Positions 17,542 through 26,225 of a stretch of DNA of 64,000 nucleotides are shown here, piece by piece (within the stretch, counting starts at the first letter, position 1; every line of letters begins with the position of its first letter). The stretch lies in the NCBI GenBank assembly GCA_021404525.1, contig JAAWWE010000011.1:51319-115318 (forward strand), in the 5' to 3' direction. The notes under the pieces are model-generated. The model ran no database searches. It saw only the letters and a list, made by a program, of their open reading frames with translations, and was not told the DNA's origin. Origin of the DNA: Rhodobiaceae bacterium. Its GTDB lineage: Bacteria; Pseudomonadota; Alphaproteobacteria; Parvibaculales; Parvibaculaceae. Both the position numbers and the translations under genes were made by a program.

Positions 17542-18929
17542 GCAACACGCTGCAACTCATTACACCCATTGACGGGTCTGTTTATGTAGAACGGCCCTAT
17601 GCCACAGAAGCGGAAGTCGCTGCCGCCTTTGATCGCGCGAGCGAGGCGCAGGCCGCATGGAAGCGGGTGCCGATCCCGGAACGCGCGGCGCTCATGACAA
17701 AATTTGTCGATGCCTTTGTCGCGATGAAAGACGAAATCGTTCCGGAACTTGCCTGGCAGATGGGCCGCCCCATTGCCTATGGTGGCAATGAAGTGAACGG
17801 CTTTGCAGATCGCGCACGCCACATGATCAAGATCGCACCAGAGTGTCTGGAACATGTGCGTCCCGATCCCATTGATGGGTTTGACCGCTACATTAAGCGC
17901 GAACCGCTCGGCGTCGTCTTTGCCATTGCGGCCTGGAACTTCCCCTACATGATTGCGGTGAATTCCGTCGTCCCCGCCCTCATGGCAGGCAACACAGTCG
18001 TGTTGAAACATTCAGGCCAAACACCCCTCTGTGCGGAACGCATGGCCGAAGCTCTGGACAAGGCAGGCGCGCCAGACGGGCTTTTTCAGGTCCTGCATAT
18101 GGGCCACGACCTTACCGAAAAAGCAATCCAGCACCCTGCTTGCGCTTACGTGAATTTCACAGGCTCAGTTGCCGGTGGACATGCCGTCCAGCAGGCGGCA
18201 GTCAATCGCTTCATAAATTTGGGATTAGAGCTCGGTGGCAAAGACCCGGCCTATGTCCGCGCCGACGCAGATGTTGCATTTGCAGTTGAGAACATTGTCG
18301 ACGGCGCCTTCTTCAACTCTGGCCAGTCCTGCTGCGGCAAAGAACGCATCTATGTGGACGCCAGCGTCTATGACAGCTTCGTGGAACAGTTTGTCGAGAC
18401 CACGAAAGGCTACAGGCTCGGCAGCTCCCTCGACGCAGACACCACCATCGGCCCCATGGTGCGCACCAGTGCCGCAACCTTTGTCCGTGGTCAGGTGGCC
18501 GATGCCGTCAGGGACGGGGCAAAATCGCTCATTCCAGAAAGCCACTTCCCGGAATCAAAAGATGGCACTCCCTATCTCGGTCCCCAGGTTGTCATCGACG
18601 TAAACCATTCCATGAGCCTCATGAAGGATGAGACCTTCGGCCCGGCGGTCGGCATCATGAAAGTCTCAAGCGATGAAGAAGCCATCCGGCTCATGAATGA
18701 CAGTCCCTATGGCCTCACCGCCTCCATCTGGACATCAGATATAGACGCCGCGGTCCATATCGGGGATCAGGTCGAGACCGGCACCTGGTTCATGAACCGC
18801 TGTGACTATCTGGACCCGGCGCTTGCCTGGACAGCTGTGAAGGACAGCGGACGCGGCGCGACGCTGTCTGCGGTGGGCTATGAGTTCCTCACCCGCCCAA
18901 AGAGCTACCATCTCCGACTGAAGACCTGA
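17538..18929 (+). CDS. NAD(P)-dependent aldehyde dehydrogenase
   Basis: The 463-residue product has the ALDH catalytic Cys in FFNSGQSCCGKERIYVD, the general-base Glu in LELGGKDPAYV, the cofactor segment NFTGSVAGG and AWNFPYM near the oxyanion hole. It is slightly shorter than the common 480-500 residues. It should oxidise an aldehyde to an acid; in this operon the likely substrate is a gamma-glutamyl-amino aldehyde. It overlaps the ligase gene by four bases and is followed two bases later by the alcohol dehydrogenase. Confidence 0.92.
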   Translation: MSNTLQLITPIDGSVYVERPYATEAEVAAAFDRASEAQAAWKRVPIPERAALMTKFVDAFVAMKDEIVPELAWQMGRPIAYGGNEVNGFADRARHMIKIAPECLEHVRPDPIDGFDRYIKREPLGVVFAIAAWNFPYMIAVNSVVPALMAGNTVVLKHSGQTPLCAERMAEALDKAGAPDGLFQVLHMGHDLTEKAIQHPACAYVNFTGSVAGGHAVQQAAVNRFINLGLELGGKDPAYVRADADVAFAVENIVDGAFFNSGQSCCGKERIYVDASVYDSFVEQFVETTKGYRLGSSLDADTTIGPMVRTSAATFVRGQVADAVRDGAKSLIPESHFPESKDGTPYLGPQVVIDVNHSMSLMKDETFGPAVGIMKVSSDEEAIRLMNDSPYGLTASIWTSDIDAAVHIGDQVETGTWFMNRCDYLDPALAWTAVKDSGRGATLSAVGYEFLTRPKSYHLRLKT

Positions 18930-18931
18930 CC

Positions 18932-20107
18932 ATGATCGATTCATATCAAAGCTTGATCGCCAACTGGAGCTACCCAACCTCTATTCGGTTTGGCCCCGGG
19001 CGCATTTCAGAACTGGCCAATGCCTGCCGCGGCGCAGGCATTCACGCTCCCCTCCTCGTCACCGATCCAGGACTGGCGGCGCTGCCAATCGTGACTGATG
19101 CGCTGAATGCGCTCGAAGAGAATGGCCTTTCAACCGTGCTCTTCCACAATCTGCAGGCAAACCCGGTTGCCGCGAACGTCGAAGAAGGCGTCGCAATTTA
19201 CAAACGCGGCCACCATGATGGCGTCATCGCCTTTGGCGGCGGCTCCGCGCTCGACACAGCCAAAGCTATTGCCTTCATGTCTGGACAGTCCCGGCCCATC
19301 TGGGACTTTGAAGACCGGGAAGACTGGTGGACACGGGCGGACCCGGCAGGCATCGCCCCTATCATCGCCGTACCAACAACCGCTGGGACCGGCTCAGAAG
19401 TCGGCCGCGCTGCCGTCATCACCGATGAAAGCGACCACACCAAGAAAGTTATCTTCCATCCGAAAATGCTGCCGGTGGAAGTCATCGCAGACCCGGCCCT
19501 CACCACCGGTCTCCCGGCACCCATCACCGCGGCAACAGGCATGGATGCCCTCTCCCACGCCCTGGAAGCCTATTGCAGCCCCTTCTGGCACCCCATGGGC
19601 CAAGGCATCGCGCTCGAAGCCATGCGTCTTGTGAAGGAATGGCTGCCAGAGGCCACCGCTAATGGGGAGAATGTCGACGCCCGCGCCTATATGATGGCGG
19701 CCTCCTCTATGGGCGCTGTCGCCTTTCAGAAAGGTCTCGGCGCGATGCACGCCATGAGCCATCCCTGCTCCAGCCTCAAAGGCACCCATCACGGCCTCAC
19801 CAACGCCGTGGTGATGCCATATGTGCTGCATCACAATCTGAATGCGATCGATGAAAAGCTCGCTGCTGCCGCCCGCTATTTGGGAACTGGCGACCATGCC
19901 ACAAGCTTCATTGACTGGGTTCTCCGCCTGCGCGAAGAACTTCAGATCCCAAACACGTTGCATGATCTCGGCATCACCCCGGACCTGATCAGCCAGATGG
20001 CCCCGATGGCACTGGAAGACCCGTGCACTGGCGGCAATCCGGTTTCCATGACAACCGGCACCTACGAAGGCCTTTACGACAAAGCCATTAACGGCACCCT
20101 CGGTTGA
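18932..20107 (+). CDS. Iron-containing (group III) alcohol dehydrogenase
   Basis: This 391-residue protein carries the group III marks GGGSALDTAKAIAF and PTTAGTGSEVGRAAVIT. The metal ligands are visible as the Asp and His of GMDALSHALEAY and the two His sites in GAMHAMSHPCSSLKGTHHG. It should interconvert an alcohol and an aldehyde with NAD(P). Two bases separate it from the aldehyde dehydrogenase and four from panC. Set between the ligase and a carboxylate-forming ALDH, it would oxidise a gamma-glutamylated amino alcohol. Confidence 0.93.
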   Translation: MIDSYQSLIANWSYPTSIRFGPGRISELANACRGAGIHAPLLVTDPGLAALPIVTDALNALEENGLSTVLFHNLQANPVAANVEEGVAIYKRGHHDGVIAFGGGSALDTAKAIAFMSGQSRPIWDFEDREDWWTRADPAGIAPIIAVPTTAGTGSEVGRAAVITDESDHTKKVIFHPKMLPVEVIADPALTTGLPAPITAATGMDALSHALEAYCSPFWHPMGQGIALEAMRLVKEWLPEATANGENVDARAYMMAASSMGAVAFQKGLGAMHAMSHPCSSLKGTHHGLTNAVVMPYVLHHNLNAIDEKLAAAARYLGTGDHATSFIDWVLRLREELQIPNTLHDLGITPDLISQMAPMALEDPCTGGNPVSMTTGTYEGLYDKAINGTLG

Positions 20108-20111
20108 TTCC

Positions 20112-20987
20112 ATGGCGATAGACACGACGACATATGCGGTGCCTTTGGCCCGCACCATTTCCGACATGCGCGAGCAGGTCGCTTCCTGGCGCGCGGCAGG
20201 AGAGAAGATCGCCCTCGTGCCCACCATGGGTGCGCTACACGAAGGACACCTCTCGCTCATTGAGGTTGCGAAAGCGCATGGGGCGACGAAGGCGATTGTC
20301 TCGATCTTTGTAAACCCCACACAGTTTGGACCGGGCGAAGATTTCGACGCCTACCCGCGCACGGAAGCAACCGACGCAGAAAAGCTGGTGGACCGCGCGG
20401 ACCTCATTTTCGCGCCCAATGGTTCTGAGATGTATCCGGACGGCTACGGCACAACCGTCTCCGTCAAGGGCGTCACCAATACACTCGAAGGCGAAGCCCG
20501 CCCCACCCACTTTGACGGCGTCGCAACCGTGGTGAGCAAGCTCCTGCTCGCGGCCCTGCCAGACTGCGCGGTCTTTGGCGAAAAAGACTATCAACAGCTT
20601 CTGACCATCCGCCGCATGGTGACGGACTTGCGCATCCCGGTTGAGATACTGGGCGGTCCTATTCTCCGCGAGCCCGACGGCCTCGCCATGTCGTCCCGCA
20701 ACGTCTACCTCACAGAAACAGAGCGCAAAGCCGCCGGTCAGCTGAACGTGATCCTGAAAGAAACCGCTGACGCAATCACTAATGGCGCTGACCTCAAGAC
20801 AGCCACAGCCGACGCAGAATCAAAACTCCTGGAACTAGGCTTCGACAAGGTGGACTACCTGACCGTCCGCGACACCACAACGCTGCAGCCCGTTGAGAAA
20901 CTAGCGGAAGAGGCCCGTATTCTCGTCGCCGCCAAAATCGGCCAGCCCCGTTTGCTGGACAATATGCCGGTTGAGTTTAGAGGCTAG
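20112..20987 (+). CDS. panC: Pantothenate synthetase PanC
   Basis: PanC condenses pantoate with beta-alanine using ATP in coenzyme A synthesis. The 291-residue protein shows VPTMGALHEGHLSLI (the HxGH nucleotide site), SIFVNPTQFGPGEDFDAYPRT, FGEKDYQQLLTIRRMV and MSSRNVYLTETER. It starts four bases after the alcohol dehydrogenase stop, so it is probably transcribed with the catabolic operon. Its end overlaps the convergent small membrane-protein gene by four bases. Confidence 0.97.
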   Translation: MAIDTTTYAVPLARTISDMREQVASWRAAGEKIALVPTMGALHEGHLSLIEVAKAHGATKAIVSIFVNPTQFGPGEDFDAYPRTEATDAEKLVDRADLIFAPNGSEMYPDGYGTTVSVKGVTNTLEGEARPTHFDGVATVVSKLLLAALPDCAVFGEKDYQQLLTIRRMVTDLRIPVEILGGPILREPDGLAMSSRNVYLTETERKAAGQLNVILKETADAITNGADLKTATADAESKLLELGFDKVDYLTVRDTTTLQPVEKLAEEARILVAAKIGQPRLLDNMPVEFRG

Positions 20988-21292
20988 GCTTCAAAACAAA
21001 CCTGTTCCGCTACCAAAAATAAGACGCCCAGCAACGCAATTCCAACTGCAAAGTATCTTCTGAATCGCAGATGCATGCGTCCGCTCTTGTTGAATGCAGC
21101 TAGCGCCTCATCAAGCACGAAATTTGATGCAATCAGAGAGTTGGCCCGACTCTCTGATACATTCTCCAATCTTTTGGGGGGAAGGATCACACTCAATGCT
21201 AACGAATACACCAGGTACAATGGAACTAGGTATATCAGTAGATCAAAACTGAGGTCCGCCAACCCTCCTCCAAATGCGCACAAGCCTGACAT
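20984..21292 (-). CDS. Small two-helix membrane protein, paralogue A
   Basis: A 102-residue protein with one hydrophobic stretch near the N terminus (LLIYLVPLYLVYSLALSVIL) and one near the C terminus (YFAVGIALLGVLFLVAE). Between them is a soluble loop ending ALAAFNKSGRM, and the tail is EQVCFEA. The next gene upstream, of equal length, has the same layout (ALEAFNKTGQRM, HQICFDA), so the two are tandem paralogues. ATG 21292 has GGAGGAAC upstream. No known family comes to mind. Confidence 0.75.
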   Translation of the reverse strand: MSGLCAFGGGLADLSFDLLIYLVPLYLVYSLALSVILPPKRLENVSESRANSLIASNFVLDEALAAFNKSGRMHLRFRRYFAVGIALLGVLFLVAEQVCFEA

Positions 21293-21339
21293 TATTGTTC
21301 CTCCGCTCGAGCCCTACTGGCAAATTCTACAAACACAAA

Positions 21340-21648
21340 CTAAGCATCAAAACAAATTTGGTGAGTGACGAGAAACAACACCAACAAAACAATGACATAT
21401 ATCGTGCCAAGGTTCTCTGCCCGGATCATGCGTTGACCCGTTTTGTTAAACGCTTCCAACGCCTTTTCCGGCTGGAGCATCGAACTCTGGTGGAGTTTTC
21501 TAGCTTCCTTCTTGGATACACCTGGTAGCCGGTTGTCAGGAACAACTAGGCTTGCAGCAACAAAGAAAAGCAGAAGCAGGAAGAACAAGTACCTCAACAA
21601 CGTCCCAAGCGTTCCCACAAGATTCAAATCGGGACTACATACATCCAA
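21340..21648 (-). CDS. Small two-helix membrane protein, paralogue B
   Basis: A 102-residue protein with a start at TTG 21648, preceded by AAAGGA nine bases away. The first helix is LLRYLFFLLLLFFVAASLVV and the second is IYVIVLLVLFLVTHQ. Shared features with paralogue A are the RLxxVS segment after the first helix, ALxAFNK[ST]G in the loop, and C-terminal [EH]Q[VI]CF[ED]A. It lies 47 bases upstream of A on the same strand. No recognised family and no enzyme motif. Confidence 0.72.
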   Translation of the reverse strand: MDVCSPDLNLVGTLGTLLRYLFFLLLLFFVAASLVVPDNRLPGVSKKEARKLHQSSMLQPEKALEAFNKTGQRMIRAENLGTIYVIVLLVLFLVTHQICFDA

Positions 21649-21728
21649 AATCTTGTCCTTTCAGCTGTATACTTCAGACTGTGGGCACATCGGCATAAAC
21701 TGACATCAAGCCGGTTTGTTCCCCTGAA

Positions 21729-22019
21729 TCAAATTGCAATCAAACAACCAATGAATGCAAGTCCACCAACAGACCAGAAAAGTTTCTTACGCCAGCGCCT
21801 TGTCAAATACAGTCCGGAGTCATTTAACTTTGACTGATTGCGCGGATGTGAAAGTCCATCCCATAGATAGCGGAGCCAATTGCGACGCCACGGATCTTTC
21901 AAATACCTTATGAGATAGATGTCAAACAGGAATAAGAACACCCACATCGATAGAAATGGCCCTATTACATAGAAGACTTTCGGCTCTCCGGTGATCGTGA
22001 TGTATTCGCCTAGATCCAT
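21729..22019 (-). CDS. Small two-helix membrane protein, possible distant third copy
   Basis: A 96-residue protein with helices FYVIGPFLSMWVFLFLFDIYL and LFWSVGGLAFIGCLIAI around a very basic loop (DPWRRNWLRYLWDG, TRRWRKK). Just before the second helix it has LNDSGLYLTRRWRKK, which can be lined up with FNKSGRMHLRFRRY in paralogue A. The relationship is therefore plausible but weak. It follows DUF1489 by 12 bases, so it is likely on the same transcript. Confidence 0.68.
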   Translation of the reverse strand: MDLGEYITITGEPKVFYVIGPFLSMWVFLFLFDIYLIRYLKDPWRRNWLRYLWDGLSHPRNQSKLNDSGLYLTRRWRKKLFWSVGGLAFIGCLIAI

Positions 22020-22031
22020 CCTGACCTCAGT

Positions 22032-22466
22032 TCAAAGCAGCCCCAGCTCACGCAGCTCTTCGCGCATTTTAGCCGGCATGTCGTCTTCGCCTTCAACTGC
22101 TCGAGCATCGCGTGGGGCGTTCTCCGGCTCCAAATAGCGCCAGCCCTGGAAAGGTCGCTTAGCTAAGCGTTCGGTCATGATGAGTTCCGGGTCCAGCACC
22201 AGACCGCAATGCTTCTTGCCCTCATCATCCACGAGGGGTTTAAGCTCAAGCACCTTCTGACGACAGCGCACCACGCCCTTCATGACCCAGTAGATCGATC
22301 CACCATCAGTGAGTTCGTCCGCGCGCTTCGGCGTCATGCGGGTGACGTGCATCACCTCCACCGGCTGCCCGGCCTTTTTCTTTTGCGCCAAGCGCATGGC
22401 CTGATAGTCCCGAAGCGTCTCCGGGTCTTCCACACCAACACAGAGTTTAATGAGATGAACGGTCAC
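22032..22466 (-). CDS. DUF1489 family protein
   Basis: The 144-residue soluble protein matches DUF1489, a family restricted mainly to alphaproteobacteria. It begins MTVHLIKLCVGVEDPETLRDYQ and contains VMHVTRMTPKRADEL, GGSIYWVMKGVVRCRQ and PFQGWRYLEPENAPRD, with a basic central part. Function is unknown; the basic residues would suit nucleic-acid binding, which is a guess. It starts eight bases after the MccA stop. Confidence 0.88.
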   Translation of the reverse strand: MTVHLIKLCVGVEDPETLRDYQAMRLAQKKKAGQPVEVMHVTRMTPKRADELTDGGSIYWVMKGVVRCRQKVLELKPLVDDEGKKHCGLVLDPELIMTERLAKRPFQGWRYLEPENAPRDARAVEGEDDMPAKMREELRELGLL

Positions 22467-22474
22467 GTGAGGCG

Positions 22475-24463
22475 CTACTCTGCCGCCTCTTCAAACGCAA
22501 CGAGCAAAGCGCCGGCTTCCACCTGATCACCTTCAGCCACGCCAACTGTCTCGACAGTACCCGCGCTCTGCGCCTGGATGGTCTGCTCCATCTTCATGGC
22601 TTCAAGCACCACAAGCGGCGCGCCAGGACGCACCTTGTCCCCCGGCTTTACGAGCACCTGAATGATTTTGCCCGGCAGCGGCGCCACAAAGCGATTGCCG
22701 CCCGCCTGCTCCTGCAGATCCACATCCAGCGGGTCAGGCCGCGTGAATTCATATGATGCACCCTTGTGCATCAGCACAAACCCGCCGCTGAGTTCAATCA
22801 CCCCAACAGCAAAGCGCTGACCGTTTACTTGCGCTGTTAGGCGCCCGTCCAGCAAGTGCCCCTTCGCCGTAAACGAGGCGCCATCCATATTGATCTGCCA
22901 GGCACCCTCAACAGCGTGTGCCGAGAGAGCAATCGCATCCCCGCCAAATTCAAGCGGCACCGGCTCCGTGCGTCCCCCACCAAGGGTCCAGCTGTCTGTC
23001 GCCTCCCAGGGCGACTGACCATCAGCGTCTGCGCCGCGTCGGAGAACCTCATGAAGCGCCGCAACAGCGATCAGCGGTGCAGGCAATCCAGTGGACGGCA
23101 CAAGCACGTCCAGATGCGCGTCGATAAAGCCCGTATCAATGTCGCCAGAGATAAAGTCCTTGTTCTGGACGATCTCGGCCAGAAACGCGGTGTTCGCCCG
23201 AAGGCCCGCAATCTCTGTCACCTCCAGCGCCCGCGCCATCTGCCGCAGTGCCCCGTCCCGCGTTTCATCCCAGGTGATGAGCTTCGCGATCATCGGGTCA
23301 TAAAACATGGAGACCGTGTCGCCTTCACGCACGCCGGTATCAACACGCACGCCTTCTTCCTCCGATGGCAGACGCAGTCGGTGCAACGTCCCTGTGGACG
23401 GGAAGAACTTCTTCGCCGGGTCTTCCGCGTAAAGACGCACTTCCACCGCATGTCCGTCGATGAACAAGTCATCCTGGGTCGCAGGCAGCTCTTCACCCGC
23501 GGCAACACGCAATTGCCACTCCACCAGGTCCTGGCCGGTGATCATTTCCGTGACCGGGTGTTCCACTTGCAGCCGAGTATTCATTTCCATGAAATAGAAA
23601 CCGTCGGCCTTAAGGCCTTCCGACGCATCGGCAATAAACTCAATGGTTCCGGCACCGCGATAATCAATGGCCTTCGCTGCCGCCACGGCAGCTGCCCCCA
23701 TTGCTTCGCGCATATCGAGCGGCATGTCTGGTGCCGGGGCTTCTTCCACCACCTTCTGGTGGCGCCGCTGCAACGAACAGTCCCGTTCGAACAAGTGCAC
23801 CGCATTTCCGTGGGTATCCGCAAAGACCTGAATCTCAATATGTCGGGGCCGGGCGACAAACTTCTCAACCAGTACCCTGTCATCGCCAAAGGCGCTTGCA
23901 GATTCCCGCTGGGCAGACGCGAGCGCCTTTTCAAACTCGTCTGGCGCATCGACACGGCGCATGCCCTTGCCGCCCCCACCTGCAACGGCCTTAATCAGAA
24001 CCGGATAGCCGATCTTGCCCGCTTGCTCCGCAAGGAAGGTCGGGTCCTGGTTATCCCCGTGATAGCCAGGCACCACAGGTACATTGGCCTTTTCCATCAG
24101 TGCCTTCGCAGCGTCCTTCAAACCCATTGCGCGGATGGCAGACGCCGTCGGACCGATGAAGATGACGCCCGCTTTTTCGCAGGCGTCTGCAAACTCCGCA
24201 TTCTCAGACAGGAACCCGTAGCCGGGGTGAATGGCCTCAGCGGCACTACGCTTGGCGACATCCAGAATGACGTCTGCCTTCAAATAGCTCTCATTCGCTG
24301 GCGACGGGCCAATATGGTGGGCCTCATCCGCCTCCGCCACATGAGCGGCGTTGGCGTCCGCGTCGGAATAAACAGCAATCGTGCGCAGCCCCATGGCTTT
24401 GGCTGTGCGGATGACACGACAGGCGATTTCGCCGCGATTGGCGATCAGGACAGAAGAAAACAT
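22475..24463 (-). CDS. Methylcrotonyl-CoA carboxylase biotin-containing subunit
   Basis: The subunit carboxylates its own biotin with ATP and bicarbonate. The biotin carboxylase domain occupies the first 450 or so residues (IANRGEIACRVIRTAKAMG, GGGGKGMRRVD, EMNTRLQVEHPVTEMITG). The biotinyl domain ends the protein with VVLEAMKMEQTIQA, where the Lys takes biotin. The chain of about 662 residues and its coupling to isovaleryl-CoA dehydrogenase and a beta subunit point to the leucine pathway (MccA/LiuD) over acetyl-CoA carboxylase. I prefer ATG 24463, which has GTGAGG eight bases upstream, over the GTG at 24475 that overlaps the beta-subunit stop. Confidence 0.9.
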   Translation of the reverse strand: MFSSVLIANRGEIACRVIRTAKAMGLRTIAVYSDADANAAHVAEADEAHHIGPSPANESYLKADVILDVAKRSAAEAIHPGYGFLSENAEFADACEKAGVIFIGPTASAIRAMGLKDAAKALMEKANVPVVPGYHGDNQDPTFLAEQAGKIGYPVLIKAVAGGGGKGMRRVDAPDEFEKALASAQRESASAFGDDRVLVEKFVARPRHIEIQVFADTHGNAVHLFERDCSLQRRHQKVVEEAPAPDMPLDMREAMGAAAVAAAKAIDYRGAGTIEFIADASEGLKADGFYFMEMNTRLQVEHPVTEMITGQDLVEWQLRVAAGEELPATQDDLFIDGHAVEVRLYAEDPAKKFFPSTGTLHRLRLPSEEEGVRVDTGVREGDTVSMFYDPMIAKLITWDETRDGALRQMARALEVTEIAGLRANTAFLAEIVQNKDFISGDIDTGFIDAHLDVLVPSTGLPAPLIAVAALHEVLRRGADADGQSPWEATDSWTLGGGRTEPVPLEFGGDAIALSAHAVEGAWQINMDGASFTAKGHLLDGRLTAQVNGQRFAVGVIELSGGFVLMHKGASYEFTRPDPLDVDLQEQAGGNRFVAPLPGKIIQVLVKPGDKVRPGAPLVVLEAMKMEQTIQAQSAGTVETVGVAEGDQVEAGALLVAFEEAAE

Positions 24464-24471
24464 GTTTGGCC

Positions 24472-26079
24472 TCACATCCTGAACACGCCGAACTTCATGT
24501 CCGGTATGGGGGCGTTAAGAGTGGCAGAAAGCGAAAGGGCCAACACACGGCGGGTTTCCTGGGGGGTGATGATGCCATCATCCCACACCCTGGCCGTCGC
24601 AAAATAGGGATGCCCTTCATCTTCATACTGAGCGCGAATAGGCGCTTTGAAAGCCTCTTCCTCCTCCGCGCTCCAGTCCTCACCCCGTGCTTCCATACCG
24701 TCCCGCTTGACCGTCGCCAGCACGCTGGAAGCCTGTTCGCCACCCATTACAGAGATACGCGAGTTTGGCCACATGAAGAGGAAACGCGGTGAATAGGCCC
24801 GACCGCACATGCCGTAATTCCCCGCACCATAGGACCCACCAATCACCACCGTGATCTTCGGCACCTGGGCCGTCGCCACCGCGGTTACGAGCTTTGCCCC
24901 GTCTTTGGCGATACCACCGGATTCATATTCCCGACCCACCATGAAGCCCGCAATATTCTGCAGGAACAGAAGCGGCACTTTCCGTTGGCAACAAAGCTCA
25001 ATGAAGTGTGCACCTTTCAGCGCCGACTCTGAGAAGAGAATGCCATTGTTGGCAACAATCCCCACGGGCATGCCGTGAATATGGGCAAAGCCGGTGACCA
25101 GCGTCTCTCCGTAAAGCGGCTTGAACTCATCAAAGTCCGAACCATCCACCAGCCGTGCAATCACTTCGCGCACGTCATATTGCACCGCCAGCGATGATGG
25201 CACGACACCATCAAGCTCCGCCGGGTCATAGAGGGGCTCTTGTGGATCCTGCAGTTTGACTTGCGGCTCTTTGCGGCGGTTGAGCGTGCCCGCGATCTGT
25301 CGCATCAGCGCCAGCGCATGATCATCATCAAGCGCATAATGGTCCGTGACCCCACTGGTGCGCGAATGCACATCCGCCCCCCCAAGGTCTTCCGCACTCA
25401 CCACCTCACCTGTCGCAGCCTTCACGAGCGGCGGCCCGCCAAGGAAGATCGTGCCCTGCTCTTTCACGATGATGTTTTCATCCGACATGGCTGGCACATA
25501 GGCCCCACCCGCGGTACACGATCCCATCACGATAGAAAGCTGCGGAATGCCCTTCGCGGACATGTTCGCCTGATTGTAAAAGATCCGGCCAAAATGTTCC
25601 CGATCAGGAAAAATATCCGCCTGATTTGGCAGGTTCGCGCCGCCGGAATCCACCATATAGATGCACGGCAGATTGTTCTCGAGCGCGACTTCCTGAGCGC
25701 GAAGGTGCTTTTTCACTGTCTCTGGGTAATAGGTCCCGCCCTTGATCGTCGCATCATTGCAGACAATCACGCACTCCTGATCAGCGACCCGTCCAATACC
25801 GGTAATGATGCCAGACCCGTGGATCTCGCCGCCATGCATCCCGTGGGCCGCCATAGGTGACAGTTCGAGAAACGGGCTCCCGGCATCCAGGACCCCATAG
25901 ACGCGATCCCGCGGCAACTTCTTGCCCCGTGAGACATGCCGCGCCCGCGACCGCTCATCGCCACCAACGGCATGCTTTGCCCGTTGGGTCTCAAGGTCAG
26001 CAACCAGCTCAGCCATTGCTGCCTGGTTTTCCTTAAAGCGGTCGTCACGTGAGGAAACTTTGGTCTTTAGAACGGCCAT
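24472..26079 (-). CDS. Methylcrotonyl-CoA carboxylase carboxyltransferase subunit
   Basis: The partner of the biotin subunit moves CO2 from biotin to 3-methylcrotonyl-CoA. I start it at ATG 26079 ([18 protein letters not shown]), which has GGGAG upstream; the track start adds 23 residues. The two crotonase-like halves are visible in [31 protein letters not shown], typical of MccB, and in [13 protein letters not shown] with GKE-like CoA-binding glycines. The sequence [12 protein letters not shown] distinguishes MccB from PccB. It sits between the thiolase and mccA in an apparent leucine operon. Confidence 0.92.
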   Translation of the reverse strand: MAVLKTKVSSRDDRFKENQAAMAELVADLETQRAKHAVGGDERSRARHVSRGKKLPRDRVYGVLDAGSPFLELSPMAAHGMHGGEIHGSGIITGIGRVADQECVIVCNDATIKGGTYYPETVKKHLRAQEVALENNLPCIYMVDSGGANLPNQADIFPDREHFGRIFYNQANMSAKGIPQLSIVMGSCTAGGAYVPAMSDENIIVKEQGTIFLGGPPLVKAATGEVVSAEDLGGADVHSRTSGVTDHYALDDDHALALMRQIAGTLNRRKEPQVKLQDPQEPLYDPAELDGVVPSSLAVQYDVREVIARLVDGSDFDEFKPLYGETLVTGFAHIHGMPVGIVANNGILFSESALKGAHFIELCCQRKVPLLFLQNIAGFMVGREYESGGIAKDGAKLVTAVATAQVPKITVVIGGSYGAGNYGMCGRAYSPRFLFMWPNSRISVMGGEQASSVLATVKRDGMEARGEDWSAEEEEAFKAPIRAQYEDEGHPYFATARVWDDGIITPQETRRVLALSLSATLNAPIPDMKFGVFRM

Positions 26080-26225
26080 GCGCCGCACACTCCCTGGATT
26101 CTTCTTGTTTTCTGCTCTGGAGAATAAGGTGCCTGCCGGCAATGCCAAGCGCTTTCTAAGCCAGCAACCCGCGACAAATAAGCGTTCAGTTTCAGCGGCT
26201 TAACGGTCCGCGCTCAGACATTGAT

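Noticed and set aside
22856-24607. 583-residue plus-strand ORF
   Set aside because: It is antisense to the MCC biotin subunit, Arg/His/Cys-rich and without any family motif; a shadow of a GC-biased gene.
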